Shown: positions 1 to 10,708 of the stretch, in pieces
Position numbering within the stretch: position 1 is the stretch's first letter
Layout of the letters: each line of letters begins with the position of its first letter
From: Diphasiastrum complanatum
Lineage: Eukaryota > Streptophyta > Lycopodiopsida > Lycopodiales > Lycopodiaceae
NCBI GenBank assembly: GCA_029204225.1
Contig: CM055095.1
Coordinates: 40,852,141 to 40,916,140 of the forward strand
Length of the DNA stretch: 64,000 nt
Direction of reading: 5' to 3'
The notes under the pieces: generated by a model
Seen by the model: only the letters and a program-made list of their open reading frames with translations
Database searches by the model: none
Told to the model about the DNA's origin: nothing
Position numbers and translations under genes: made by a program

Positions 1-331
1 TTGTATTCATTTGCTTAATGAGAGATTTTTCTATTGGGTTCTCCTTCCATTGTTGGCATTGTGTAGTGATTGAGTTCAAGCTTTGTGTGTATGATCTTAG
101 GTGCTTTCCAAAAGTGATAGGCTGATGTATTATGGACTGTATAATGCTATTTTGGGCCGCACTTGATGTTTATGGAAGTTTCCATTTGTGATAAATGCTT
201 TTTGATCAAGTTCTTTGCATTCTAGGTAGCATAGAATGTGTTGCCAATTCCTAGCTTATGTAGTTTGGAGTGCAAGCATTCAAGCCAATGATCTTGGAGT
301 TTAGATCCACTTAGGATCTGTATTTTTCACA
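1..331 (+). repeat. 5' LTR of CopA, 5' end missing
   Basis: It matches 4909-5239 over its full visible length with two substitutions and ends in TTTTTCACA directly before the primer site. It holds the U5 side of the LTR. The promoter part, including the TATA-like segment seen in the 3' copy near 4862, lies before the window. Confidence 0.92.
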
Positions 332-343
332 TGGTATCAGAGC
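332..343 (+). other. Primer binding site of CopA (tRNA-iMet)
   Basis: TGGTATCAGAGC follows the LTR end TTCACA without spacing. It is complementary to the 3' end of plant initiator methionine tRNA, the usual primer of Ty1/copia elements. Confidence 0.92.
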
Positions 344-1504
344 AGGTTGGCTTCTATTTACAGTAAGTATTCCATTTTTGGTGATATTTGGATGTTTGAT
401 CAAGTTCTAGCATGATTTTGCATTGCTTTGTTGATCAAATCTTACTAACCTTTGTTTTGTGAGTTGAACTTGTGGATCAAAAGCATATTTCAGGTCTATT
501 GAAGATCAGAGGCTGAAAAGAAACTATTTTGGATCAGATCATAACACCTAATCATTTGTGATTGTGAGGCTTGTGCATATTCAATACTAACAATGTTCTT
601 TTCAATCCTATTGTTGACAATCTCCATTCTTGGATGAACACTCTCCTTAAGTGGATGAAACTTCTCCTTAAGTGGATGACAAATGCTCTTTTGAGTGAGT
701 TGTAATTCTCCTAAAGGCTGAGCAAAGCTCCCATTTGGATGAAAGATCCCCTTTTTTGGGTGAACATATTGTAAGCTCCATTGTGAAGAGCATATTGTAA
801 AGATTGTCATCAATTTTGGCATAAATTTTGGTGTACTTTGTTGAGCATGTAAGTAACTCTCCTTATGTTATTTGATTGGAGCATTTGCTGGAAGGTGTTA
901 ACCATTATGCAAGTGTGTTTTTAGGTTCTTAACAGGTTGAGGAACATTCTCATGTGAAGTGATCTTAGATCTACATCTAAACACCAAATTTTGACAAGAT
1001 AGTGAAGCTAGTCTTGTGATTCACTAAGTGTGCTCATTCATTCACCTCTAAATCTTGTATTTATCACTTGCTGGAGTTTATAAACTTTTAGAAGTGTGGT
1101 TTACATGTGGTTTTACAGGTTGAATCAATATCTTAGTGTGGTGATCATATGTTGATCAAGTTTGTTCATTACTAGGTAATTTTGGCATCCTAGTTTTGGG
1201 TATTTTCTAAGAATGCAAGTAACTCTTCACACCATAACTTGATTTGGTCACTTGCTGGAAAGTTTGAGAGCTTAAGCAAGAGTGTGTTCAGGTTGGTTTG
1301 AGTTTGTAATCCATTCTTAGTGTGTGCAAAGTGTTGCATGTGTTTCAATCTTCCTTTCTATGCTTGAAAGCCAAATAGTTTCAAGATAGAGGTCATTTAG
1401 GGTTCTAAATCTTTTAAGATCTTCTCCTTCTTCATTTATTGAGAGAAAGGAGAGTGCTAGGTGCATTAGAACAGAGCCTAAGGACACAAGAAGATTTTAG
1501 CATC
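344..1504 (+). other. Untranslated leader of CopA, with internal repeats
   Basis: About 1.16 kb without a credible gene lies between the primer site and the gag ATG. It contains short imperfect direct repeats: a GTGGATGAA / CTCCTTAAG unit at about 630-760, and a CACTTGCTGGA-type unit near 885, 1070 and 1250. Such leaders usually hold packaging and dimerisation signals. No promoter or splice site is convincing. Confidence 0.6.
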
Positions 1505-4500
1505 ATGACATCCAATGGTGGAATCATGTTGGAAGCTAAAGAGAGGTTAAACTCTACAAACTATTCAACTTGGAAAGTGAGGATGGAGTCTTTACTAGAG
1601 TTGAATGAGCTAATGGATATAGTTGTGGGAATTGAAGAAAGACCTCTAATTCTTCAAGAGCAACTAAATTTTGATAGAAGGGCTAAAAGAGCCTTACATA
1701 TCATAAAGATGAATGTTACCAATGAACTTCTTAAAGAAGTTGGTAAATGTACTTCTTCAAGTGAAGCATGGAATGCTTTGAAGAAGATCTATGAGTCCAA
1801 ATCCACATCTAGGGTTCTCACCCTAAGAAGGCAAATCTTCCAAAGTTGTCAAAGAGAGGGAGAGAGTGCACATTCATTTGTCTTGAAGGTTAAATCCTTG
1901 AATGATGATCTAGCATGCATAGATGAAAGCATAAAGGATGGGGAACTAGTTCAAGTCATGTTGAATGGTTTGCTTGATGAACATTCTAACCTTGTACAAT
2001 GCTTTGCTATACAAAAGTCCTTGCCAAGTGTCAATGACTTGCAAGAGATCTTGGTGGCTGAAGAGCATAGGTTGCAAGCCAAAGGTGGTGGTGCATCAAC
2101 ACAAGGTGGAGATGAAGAAGCTCTTTTCACAAAGGGCAAGTTCAAAGGCAAGTGGTCCAAGCAAGGTAGTTTGGAGCACGGAAAGCATTCTTCTTCTTTG
2201 CAAAGTAGGAAGCAAGATAAGTCCAAGTTCAAATGTTTTTATTGTGGAGTGAAAGGACATTTTGCAAATGAATGCCATAAGAAACAAAATGCTAGATCTA
2301 GGTTGAGATCTAATGTACTTCTTGGAGATGATAATTGTTGTGCTAACTTGGCAAGCTTTGGTGAATCTATGGTCAATTTTTTGGATCCATTGGATCTTGA
2401 AGATGGACTAGTGCTACCTACTAGTCAAATGGAGTCATGTGGAGCTAAATTAGCATCATGTTTGTACTCTTCTACTCATGGACTTCCAAGGCTTGGTGGT
2501 TCTTCAATGGTGCTAGATGGCAAGTGCAAAAATGGAAAAGGTAAGGAAGGAGCTAACTTCATCAATGGAGTTGATGAAGATTCTTCTTTGGAAGTGATTG
2601 TTGCTAATGACTTGTTTGTTCATATGGAAAAAGATGGAGATGCTAAGTGTCATTCTTTGCAAGAAGATGGTTGTTCTTCTAATTCTTTTCATATTGATGT
2701 ATGTAATCATGTGGGAAAAGATGATGGTGCTTTGAGCATGCTTGAAGGAAATGGTTCTTTTACATCTTTTTGTGATAAAGTCATTTGTGCAACAAGTGGT
2801 GTCACAATTCTTCATAAAAAGAGTAGATCAAAGGTTTCTATCATGAGACTTGGTGAGGGAGATCACAAGTCAAAAGGAAGAGAAGTATGTGAAGTGTTCA
2901 AAGTAGGATGTACTTTGAATGATGTTTTTATGAACGATAGTGAGGAAGAATCATTATCATATGACTCATTACCTAAATCATTGAGTAGAAGTTCATGTTT
3001 GAAAAGAGAGAGTACTTCAATCACTCTTATGTTGAAGGTACTAAGGATTCTTTTCTTGGCTTCTAATATTCAAGAGTCTTCTACTTCTTATGGTGCAACT
3101 ATCAAGAGGGAGGTTTCTAACTTTTGTGGTGCTAGCATTAAGAGGGAGTCTTGTGAAGGAAAGGGCAATGGAAGAGTGGTTCTTGGGAAGATCCAAAGCA
3201 TGGATCTAACATCTCTTCATCAACTCAAAGCATTCTATGATTGTGGTGGATTGTTCATTCATGGTCAAGATGGCAAAAGGTTGGTTGAAGAAGACTACAT
3301 GGAGCAACTCAAGTGGCAACTTCTTCAAGGCAAGGGAGATATCATTGGTGAGCTTATTGAGGTTTGTTATGAACTCAAGAGGGCTGTTTTGATTAGGTTT
3401 GATACTCATCTTCACCTACTCTACTTCATGTTAAATGGAAATGTTGGAATCTATCTTTTGGTTTATGATGGTGGCATTGTTTTCACTAACTATAGTGAAG
3501 GGTCAAATTTGAGCATTGATGAGATCTTGTGGGATCTTAATCATGTGTTTGAGAGGGAGTATCTTCAGAGTTTCAGATCTGAAGATGTTCACATATGCAA
3601 GATCTTTGATGTCTTATTGGAAGATCAAGAGGTTGATCTTGGATTGCTTCATCAACACCAAGAGACAAGTGGCAATTCGAAGCTAGTGAAAAGCATCAAA
3701 GAAGAGACAAATGGTCAAGGCATTTTGGATCTGTTTTTACAGGTTCTTGAAGGTTCAAGTAAGGTCTTTGGAGCTGCAAGGAAGTGTCTTCTTACTCTAC
3801 CTCACTTGCCTAATCTCATGTATGAACATTGTTATGTCAATGTGTTGAAATTGTCAAATTTCAATAAAACTAGTTCCATAGTTTTGCATCCTTTGGATCT
3901 TGGAGATGGAATAGTTATCATTGCTGGTTTGTATGATCAAGTACATGAATTCATTCAGATCTTGAAAGGTATTGAAGTGGTCAATATGTTTTCTTTTGAA
4001 CAAAGTTCAAGATCTAGTATTCTAGTGTTGGCAAATTGGCAACTTGTTGACATTGTAGGATCAAGCGTTGTGTGCAAATCTTGTGGAGGTACTTCAAGTA
4101 TTTCAAGTTCAGGTTTTGGTCATTCAAATGGAGTAGGGAACACATCTTTTTGGCATTCATTCACTCAAAGGATTTCATGGATTGAAGATCTACAAAGGCA
4201 AGGTGGTGATGGAAGTTCATTCATGGAGATACATGTTGCATTCACTATATGTATAGTGAAATGTGGAGGAGGCATGCAAACACTTGTTGATCACTTTCAT
4301 TTACAACTTGTTTGCTTCTATTTTACAGAGAAACCAGAGATGGATACATGGAGGAATTCATTAATTGAGATTCTATGTTCTTTTACATGTACCATTTTTA
4401 TGATTCTATGTAAAATTGATGTAAGAAATAGTGAAGCATCCTATATGGACACTATTATCTATATCAATTATGTTGTGTCCTATTTTGTACATATTAGGAT

Positions 4501-4579
4501 CCTTGAGAAGAGATCTATTCTGATGATGGAGATCATTCTTAAGTTGGAACAAAGTAGTGTTGTAAAACTAGCAAGTTAA
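1505..4579 (+). CDS. CopA gag fused to a long novel region, 1024 aa
   Basis: The frame is open from about 1439, but the first ATG is at 1505. Residues about 10-235 are a copia gag (UBN2-like): LNSTNYSTWKVRMESLL near the start, then SEAWNALKKIYESKST and SLPSVNDLQEILVAEE. A CCHC zinc knuckle, CFYCGVKGHFANEC, lies at about residues 243-256. It is followed not by a protease (no DSG motif) but by about 765 residues I do not recognise, rich in Ser and Gly and free of integrase or RT motifs. The segment EDQEVDLGLL to about NKTSS (nt 3620-3870) and the end KIDVRNSEASYMDT (nt 4410-4450) have clear counterparts in CopC. The frame is uninterrupted and the LTRs are nearly identical, so the protein may be expressed. 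The tail could be a captured host sequence or a novel structural extension. Confidence 0.75.
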   Translation: MTSNGGIMLEAKERLNSTNYSTWKVRMESLLELNELMDIVVGIEERPLILQEQLNFDRRAKRALHIIKMNVTNELLKEVGKCTSSSEAWNALKKIYESKSTSRVLTLRRQIFQSCQREGESAHSFVLKVKSLNDDLACIDESIKDGELVQVMLNGLLDEHSNLVQCFAIQKSLPSVNDLQEILVAEEHRLQAKGGGASTQGGDEEALFTKGKFKGKWSKQGSLEHGKHSSSLQSRKQDKSKFKCFYCGVKGHFANECHKKQNARSRLRSNVLLGDDNCCANLASFGESMVNFLDPLDLEDGLVLPTSQMESCGAKLASCLYSSTHGLPRLGGSSMVLDGKCKNGKGKEGANFINGVDEDSSLEVIVANDLFVHMEKDGDAKCHSLQEDGCSSNSFHIDVCNHVGKDDGALSMLEGNGSFTSFCDKVICATSGVTILHKKSRSKVSIMRLGEGDHKSKGREVCEVFKVGCTLNDVFMNDSEEESLSYDSLPKSLSRSSCLKRESTSITLMLKVLRILFLASNIQESSTSYGATIKREVSNFCGASIKRESCEGKGNGRVVLGKIQSMDLTSLHQLKAFYDCGGLFIHGQDGKRLVEEDYMEQLKWQLLQGKGDIIGELIEVCYELKRAVLIRFDTHLHLLYFMLNGNVGIYLLVYDGGIVFTNYSEGSNLSIDEILWDLNHVFEREYLQSFRSEDVHICKIFDVLLEDQEVDLGLLHQHQETSGNSKLVKSIKEETNGQGILDLFLQVLEGSSKVFGAARKCLLTLPHLPNLMYEHCYVNVLKLSNFNKTSSIVLHPLDLGDGIVIIAGLYDQVHEFIQILKGIEVVNMFSFEQSSRSSILVLANWQLVDIVGSSVVCKSCGGTSSISSSGFGHSNGVGNTSFWHSFTQRISWIEDLQRQGGDGSSFMEIHVAFTICIVKCGGGMQTLVDHFHLQLVCFYFTEKPEMDTWRNSLIEILCSFTCTIFMILCKIDVRNSEASYMDTIIYINYVVSYFVHIRILEKRSILMMEIILKLEQSSVVKLAS

Positions 4580-4581
4580 GT

Positions 4582-4592
4582 TGAAGAGGGAG
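4582..4592 (+). other. Polypurine tract of CopA
   Basis: TGAAGAGGGAG lies directly before the 3' LTR start TGTGAAAA, the place where plus-strand DNA synthesis is primed. CopC has the same sequence at the same place (12231-12241). Confidence 0.8.
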
Positions 4593-5239
4593 TGTGAAAA
4601 TTGTCAACATTTCCTTGTCTAGTTTTAGGCCAAAATTGCTAAAAATGGCACATAGTTTAGGATCTGACTTTTCACACGTGTGAAACAGGTCTAGATATTT
4701 TTAGTAAGTGTATTTTTTCAGTATGAAGAAGTGTCAAACTTCAAGACCTTCGAAATGAGTCCATTTTCATGTATTTTGGACATATATGCCAATTTTACCT
4801 ATATAGGGCATATTTTAGGTAAGGAGGGTCTAGAGAGAGGAGAGAGAGTCATCTCTCTCAGCTATATATAGCAGGTAGGCCGTGGAGAAACAGGTTGGAG
4901 CAGATCCATTCTATTCATTTGCTTAATGAGAGATTTTTCTATTGGGTTCTCCTTCCATTGTTGGCATTGTGTAGTGATTGAGTTCAAGCTTTGTGTGTAT
5001 GATCTTAGGTGCTTTCCAAAAGTGGTAGGCTGATGTATTATGGACTGTATAATGCTATTTTGGGCCGCACTTGATGTTTATGGAAGTTTCCATTTGTGAT
5101 AAATGCTTTTTGATCAAGTTCTTTGCATTCTAGGTAGCATAGAATGTGTTGCCAATTCCTAGCTTATGTAGTTTGGAGTGCAAGCATTCAAGCCAATGAT
5201 CTTGGAGTTTAGATCCACTTAGGATCTGTATTTTTCACA
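4593..5239 (+). repeat. 3' LTR of CopA, 647 bp
   Basis: It starts TGTGAAAA and ends TTTTCACA, giving perfect 8-bp terminal inverted repeats. It contains the 16-bp palindrome TTTCACACGTGTGAAA at 4670-4685 and a GAGAGAGTCATCTCTCTC / TATATATA segment near 4843-4868 that could be the core promoter. The next bases (5240 on) belong to an unrelated gypsy integrase. Confidence 0.92.
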
Positions 5240-5624
5240 TGAAATACTGCTGACCAAAAGTGACCTGTGAACTTAGGATCTCTATCACCTGGCAGACCAT
5301 ACAACCGAAATAATCTCTCAACAAAGATCTCGGCTAAATCAGAAGTCTTTATAGTTGATCTGACTGGTATGAATGCAGCTGACTTAGTTAACCGATCCAC
5401 TACAACCCAAATATAATCATTTTTTCATTGGGTATTTGGAAGTCCAACTACAAAATCCATAGATATGTCTTCCCATTTCTTATCTGGGATATCTAACGGA
5501 TGCAAGAAACCATAGGTCTTATGGCGTTCAGCCTTTGCTAGTTGACAGGGTTTGCATTTAACAACATATGACTCGAGCTTTGGCCAATAAAATTTTCTTT
5601 TAACCAAGTCCAGAGTCCTATGTA
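5240..5624 (-). pseudogene. Ty3/gypsy integrase fragment
   Basis: Read on the reverse strand, 5624 to about 5425 gives the end of the zinc-binding domain (LVKRKFYWPKLESYV, CKPCQLAKAERHK) and the start of the core (WEDISMDFVVGLP). 5400-5240 gives MDRLTKSAAFIPV and RDPKFTGHFW, typical of plant gypsy integrases. A frame break lies near 5400-5425. Both edges are cut by copia insertions, CopA on the left and the CopB LTR on the right. It is a remnant of an older gypsy element that received two copia insertions. Confidence 0.85.
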
Positions 5625-6310
5625 TGTGAATATTAGTAAAAAATATCTTCCTATCTCGAGTTTTGGAGCCATGTCCATGATTATTTCCATTGTAAACTAT
5701 GTAGGTCGAGTTTGAGTTAAGTAGATTCAAATTTGACGTCATGCAAAAGTTTAGATAGCATGCAATGTCATTCAGTATGCATGCAAGCCACATGCAATCA
5801 GTGCATGCAACATGCAAAGTGGTTTCTATGATCTACACATGTCTGGGCAGTCTTATGAGTCGACATGCAGTACATGCAATATCCATGCATGCAGTTACAC
5901 ATGTGGATCCTTGGTAGTTGAGTTAACTAAGTTAAGTGGACTTTTCATGCAACACCATTGTAGGAACTCGAGCCACTTTGATGTAGGGAAGCTGTGGCAT
6001 GTTTTGCCATATTGTGAATAATGAGATTTTGGTGTTTTGGACTCATTCTCTCTCTATCCGAGTATTCTAGTATTATTTTTCTCTCTCTACCCGAGAGCAG
6101 CCTGTTTTTCTCATATTGAGCACTTAGAATTATTTTTGACATTCATTCCTCATAGTGAGAAGTTAGATTTTTCAGTCACATGTATGCCATTGTGCTCTTG
6201 CCATAGATTTTTCAAGTATTCTGTTCTCTGATCAATCTCGTGCAATCACAACACCTTAGTAAGATCCTGTAATGTGTGTGGCGAAGTTCAAATGTGCTAA
6301 AAACTTCACA
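5625..6310 (+). repeat. 5' LTR of CopB, 686 bp, rich in RY (CATGCA) motifs
   Basis: It starts TGTGAATATTAG and ends TTCACA. Its first about 70 bp recur at 10638-10708 after the RNase H end, which fixes the LTR boundary. Eleven CATGCA motifs lie between 5740 and 5951. CTCTCTCTAC-CCGAGAG near 6083-6096 is shared, inverted, with the LTR at 47.3-48 kb. A short gypsy integrase stub ends immediately before it. Confidence 0.85.
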
Positions 6311-6322
6311 TGGTATTAGAGC
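6311..6322 (+). other. Primer-site relic of CopB
   Basis: TGGTATTAGAGC follows the LTR end TTCACA. It differs from the canonical TGGTATCAGAGC by one transition. Confidence 0.8.
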
Positions 6323-7044
6323 TTCATGCTTTGAAGAGGTGAGGGTGTATACATCAGAACAACAGTGCTTTTGCTTGCAGGACTCAAATTTGGGAGAGGA
6401 ATCCAAACTTGCTGACAAACTAGCTATCTATGGACCCTAAGTGGATCAAAACGAGTCTGATTTGCTTCAGTTGCGCCCTGTACGGACAGAGAGCTCACAC
6501 GTGTGAAATCAGCCCTCTTTATTTGAGTGCTACTTCTCAAGGAATGATCCAAATTTGATGTTCTATAGCTTGTTGGATAGGTATTAAAGAGTAGCATGTG
6601 TTGCTCGAGTTTCTAAATCAGTTTGATTTTTTTTTAGAAGAGTTTTAGGCAGTCAGAGAGTTTTAGAGAAATTGCTTTCACCAATTTCATCAATTTTCAC
6701 TGTCAATCAAGAGAATTGGACAGAAGTGAGTATTTTGAGGTCTTAGACTTTTCATTTCACACAAATTATTGTGTCTGATTGAAAGCAAGTTCCTAGAGAG
6801 TTTTTTAGTTCTTTGAAACTCATGGGAGAGATAGACTTATTACTTGCATGTGCTTCATTTCTATGATTGAAGCAAGATCCAAATTCAAGATAGATTGATT
6901 TTATGTGTTGAGAGTTTGATCTCACATTCTGTTGCTAGATTTCATAGGTTGGATCAACATCATCAATGTTAGATCCTAGGTTGAGATAGCAAGCAACATC
7001 TTTCAACTCCATCTTTGTCATTACTAGAATTTCTCATAGAGAAG
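6323..7044 (+). other. CopB leader, no gene seen
   Basis: About 720 bp lie between the primer-site relic and the gag start. The stretch contains CACACGTGTG at 6496-6505. I see no coding capacity. Confidence 0.55.
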
Positions 7045-7948
7045 ATGTCTTCATCTGGTTGACATTTCTTGGAGCACAATGAGAGATTAACATCTTCCAA
7101 TTATTCAATGTGGAAGATTAGAATGGAATCATTATTGATTCTACAGGATGTAATGGACATTGTGAGTGGAGTTGAAGAAGAACCTGCAGCACCTAATGAA
7201 GATACAACATTTCACAAAAGAACCCCCTTCATTTCATAAAAATGAATGTAACAAATGAAGTGTTAAGAGAAATCCGTACATGCACCACTGCCAAGGAAGC
7301 TTGGGATACTCTGAAAACAATCTATGAAATCAAGAATACTTCTAGATTGCTTACACTTAGAAACCAAATCTGTTATCAGAGAGTAGATGAGAGTGTTTCA
7401 TCATATGTAATGAGAGTAAAGGATCTTCATCAAGAGTTAGCTGGTATTGGAGATGTTCTTAAGAACGTTGAACTTGTTCAAGTAGTCCTTAATGGACTTA
7501 GAGATGAGTATGACAATATTGTGTAGACTTATGCTATCTAGACTTATGCTATCAGGGAGGAACTTCCATCCTTGGAGACACTTGAAAGCAGGCAAGAGAA
7601 CAAGAATCAACAGACTTTCATTGAAAGATGGTGGAGATGACAAAGCACTCTTCATCAGAGACAAGTCAAGAGGCAAGGGCAAAGGACAGCAACACTTCAA
7701 GAAGGACAAATCCAAAGAAGGTGGTGAGGATCAGTCCGCACAAGCTGCAACATCTAGTGGCAAGAAAAAGCTGTCAAAGATGTTTTTTTTGTGGCAAGAA
7801 AGGACATTATGCATCAAACTATTTCAAGAAGAAGAACCAATATAAGCAAGCTAACCTTACTAATGAGGATGAGTGTGAGGGTGTTGAGAGTGGAAGAGAT
7901 GATTCATTAATGATGTCTACTTTTTCATCTTTTCCTTTCAAGAATTAA
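7045..7948 (+). pseudogene. CopB gag, broken
   Basis: The start ATG at 7045 is followed by a stop after five codons. The gag signature continues in other frames: LTSSNYSMWKIRMESLL, then MNVTNEVLREIRTCTTAKEAW at 7242 on. A stop interrupts YDNIV near 7526. The zinc knuckle CFFCGKKGHYASNY (about 7779-7820) has lost its last cysteine (C to Y). A retrotransposon capsid function is known for the family; this copy cannot make it. Confidence 0.82.
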
Positions 7949-9220
7949 GAAGTCTGGTGGATAGATAGTGGGACTAGTTTCCATATGTCTAGTTCTAGAA
8001 ACTCTTTCACTAGTCTCATGCCATATCTAGGTGCAAAAAGATCAATCTATACTGCTACTGATTTAGAGTGTAGAATTGAAGGAATAGGTAGTATTCCACT
8101 ACATGCATCTTCATCAAAATCTTTTTGCTTACATGATGTAATTTATGTAGAGTGGATTGGATATCAAGTTTCAAGTTGACAAGTGTATAATCTCAAGAGA
8201 AAATGAAGTTATTGCTAGAGGATCTAGAATTGATAAGTTTTACAAACTAGATTCTAGGGAGAGTGCTAACATTTCAGATATTGCTTATGAGACCAAGGTT
8301 CTTCAAGAGGATCTGTGGCATAAGAGATTGGGACATCCCAATTTCAAAGCCATGCAATCTATGGTCAAGGAAGAAAAAGTTGTTGGACTACCAAAGACAC
8401 TGTTAAAGGAGCTTCAACCTTGTGAAGCTTGTGTTTTGGCAAAATCACACAGAAGGCCTTTTCCTAGATCAAGCATCAAAACAAAGCAACCATTTGAACT
8501 CGTGCACATTGATGTTAATTTCTCATCAACTTAGAGCAAAGGAGGAGCAAATTGCTTTGTTTCCTTTGTAGATGATTATACAAGATATTCTTGGATCTAT
8601 ATGTTGTCTTCTAAAGCCATGGTTTATGATGTTTTCTTACTTTCAAAGCTTATGTAGAAAAGCAGTTTCCATTCAAGTTGAAAGCTTTGAGAAGTGATAG
8701 TGGAGGAGAATACACCTCCAATAAGTTTAAAGACTTTTGTGAGAGAGAGGGAATACAAAGAGAGTTTTCTTGTTCATATACTCCTCAACAAAATGGAGCT
8801 GTTGAGAGAAAAAATAGAACTTTGTGTGAATGCGCAAAAGCCATTAGGCTAGAAGCTTCTTTGCCTAAAGAATTCTGGGGAGAAGCAAGTTGCATGTGCA
8901 AACTATCTTTGTAATAGGCTTCCTAATCTTTCAATTGAAGGGAGAACACCATTTGAGATGTTGTATAAGAAACAGCCTAAGGTAGATCATCTTAGGATTT
9001 TTGGTTGTGTATGCTTTGTGCATGTACCTCTAGAGATTAGGAAGAAGGAAGTCCTAGTGTTGTTAAAGGAATTTTTGTAGGATATGAATCCACTAAAAAA
9101 GCATACAAAGTATATCTTCCCTCTACTGACAAGAATGTTGTTAGTAGAGATGTGATCTTCCATGAAGATCAGAAGTTTAACTTGGATGAAGCATAGGTCA
9201 AAGAGTCTCATGCAAGATCT
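7949..9220 (+). pseudogene. CopB protease and integrase, broken
   Basis: The protease is marked by WWIDSGTSFHM (about 7960-7992). The GAG_pre-integrase zinc region (LWHKRLGHPNFKAM, CEACVLAKSHR) is at 8310-8460. The integrase core shows HIDVNFSS, SFVDDYTRYSW, LRSDSGGEY and NGAVERKNRTLCEC, matching the D, D35E pattern, through GEASCMC near 8900. A stop at about 8532 and frameshifts near 8640, 8900 and 9050 disrupt it. Confidence 0.85.
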
Positions 9221-10124
9221 ACAATCATCAATCTTGATGCTGCTCAAGAAGTGGTGAGGCCGAGGCTTGAGGAGGAGCAACTTCAAGCAACCACACCAAG
9301 AAGATCTACAAGAGAAAGATCTGAGCCAAGGAGGCTCGCATATGATGAGGAAGCAAGGCAAGTGGAAGGTGAAACTTCCTATCATGCTCTCTTCATATAA
9401 GATGAAGAGCCTAAAGATGTCCAAGAAGCACTTCAATCCAAGATGTGGGTTGAAGCAATGACCCAAGGGTTTGAAGCCTTGCTGTCAAACAATGGCATGG
9501 GAGCTTGTGGAGCCACCAAACAATATGCATGTGATTGGATGTAAGTGGGTCTCCAGAATCAACTATAATCATGATGGATCTATCAATAAGTATAAAGCAA
9601 GACTTTATGCCAAAGGCTACTCACAAATTAAAGGTCTTGAATATGAAGACACATTTGCACCAGTTGCAAAAATGGTAACAATCAGAATACTCATATCTCT
9701 TGCATGTTTTCACAATTGGAAAATGTTCCAGCTTGATGTTTCTAATGCCTTTCTCAATGGTTACCTTGAGGAGGAGATTTACATGGAGCAACCTCCAGGT
9801 TTTGTGAAAGAAGGTGAAGAATCAAAAGTTTGTCTTTTGTTCAAAAGTCTCTATGGACTAAAACAAGCACCAAGGTCTTGGTATGAAAGGCTCAACTCCT
9901 ATCTCATATCACTCGAATTTTATCTAAGTGAATATGACCCTTCTCTGTATTATAAGTTTGTAGATAACTTTGTAATTATTCTTCTCATCTATGCTGATGG
10001 TATCATTCTTTGTGAAAATAATGAGAAGCTAGTTGAAGAAACTAAGCATGCACTTGGTAGTGAGTTTAAGATGCATGACTTAGAAGTTCTTCACTATATT
10101 CTAGGCCTTGAAATAGATTCTTAG
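9221..10124 (+). pseudogene. CopB reverse transcriptase with mutated catalytic site
   Basis: 9471-10124 is open for 217 codons: WELVEPPNNMHVIGCKWV, YKARLYAKGYSQ, FAPVAKMVTIRILISLA, FQLDVSNAFLNGYLEEEIYM and LYGLKQAPRSWY. The catalytic YVDD box reads YADG (near 9990), losing the second essential aspartate. The upstream linker (9221-9470) is in other frames. The enzyme would be inactive even if translated. Confidence 0.85.
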
Positions 10125-10235
10125 AAAGGTCAAGCCTTTATAAGTCAAAGTAGATATGCACTTTCCATGCTCAAGAAATTACAAATGGAAAACTAAGGCA
10201 TAGATACACCTATTGAGCACATTGTAAAAGTTTCT

Positions 10236-10637
10236 ATGAAAGATGATGAAAATTCCTTTGTGGACATCACTCTTTATAGGAGTCTTATTGGCTCACTTAT
10301 ATGGTTAATAGTGACTAGGTCTGATCTAAGATCTAGTGTGCATAAGCTAAGTCAACACATGCAAGATCCAAAGTTATATCACTGGAAGTTGGCTAAAAGA
10401 ATCTTGAGGTATATACCTTCTACCTTAGATTATGGATTATTCTACAAAGGAGAAGATCTGACTTTGATTGCTTTTTTAGATTCAGACTTTGCAGGAGACA
10501 GGTTGGATAGAAAATCCACAAGTGCTTACACTATTTTCTTGGAGGGATTACTCAAGAATGTCTTTATCAAGATGAGGTCTAATCTTGGCCTAATTTCGAA
10601 GTCTATGTTGGATAGGAGCATATATTTTAAGGAGAAG
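10236..10637 (+). pseudogene. CopB RNase H, internally deleted
   Basis: It opens with DITLYRSLIGSLIWL, HKLSQHMQDP and FLDSDFAGDRLDRKSTSAY, typical of the copia RT-RNase H link and the start of RNase H. After TIFLEG it jumps to SNLGLISKSMLD, the last residues of the polyprotein. About 100 codons, including the later catalytic residues, are missing. GGAGAAG just before 10638 is the polypurine tract. Confidence 0.8.
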
Positions 10638-10708
10638 TGTGAAGATTAGTAAAAAATATCTTCCTATCTTGAGTTTTGGGGCCATGTCCATGATTATTTC
10701 CATTGTAA
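10638..10708 (+). repeat. Truncated 3' LTR of CopB, 71 bp
   Basis: TGTGAAGATTAGTAAAAAAT and the following bases match the CopB 5' LTR start (5625-5695) with few mismatches, then stop at the junction with CopC integrase sequence. Confidence 0.85.

Larger units (their letters stand above)
1..5239 (+). mobile_element. CopA: young non-autonomous copia-type LTR element
   Basis: The order is partial 5' LTR, TGGTATCAGAGC primer site, long leader, one intact ORF (1505-4579), purine-rich tract and full 3' LTR. The visible 331 bp of the 5' LTR differ from the 3' LTR at two bases only (3/4911 and 117/5025), so the insertion is recent. The element has a copia gag with a zinc knuckle but no protease, integrase, reverse transcriptase or RNase H, so it must be mobilised in trans. 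It is inserted in a reverse-strand gypsy integrase fragment that resumes at 5240. The 5' target duplication lies outside the window. Confidence 0.9.
5625..10708 (+). mobile_element. CopB: decayed copia element, 3' LTR truncated
   Basis: The 5' LTR, primer-site relic, leader, gag, protease, integrase, RT and partial RNase H are in Ty1/copia order, followed by the first 71 bp of the 3' LTR. Many stop codons and frameshifts and the RT change YADD to YADG show it is dead. At 10708 it joins abruptly to the integrase C-terminal region of another element (CopC), probably by ectopic recombination or deletion. Confidence 0.85.

Noticed and set aside
332-343. tRNA genes at TGGTATCAGAGC sites
   Set aside because: These 12-bp matches are retroelement primer sites next to LTR ends; no cloverleaf can be formed around them.
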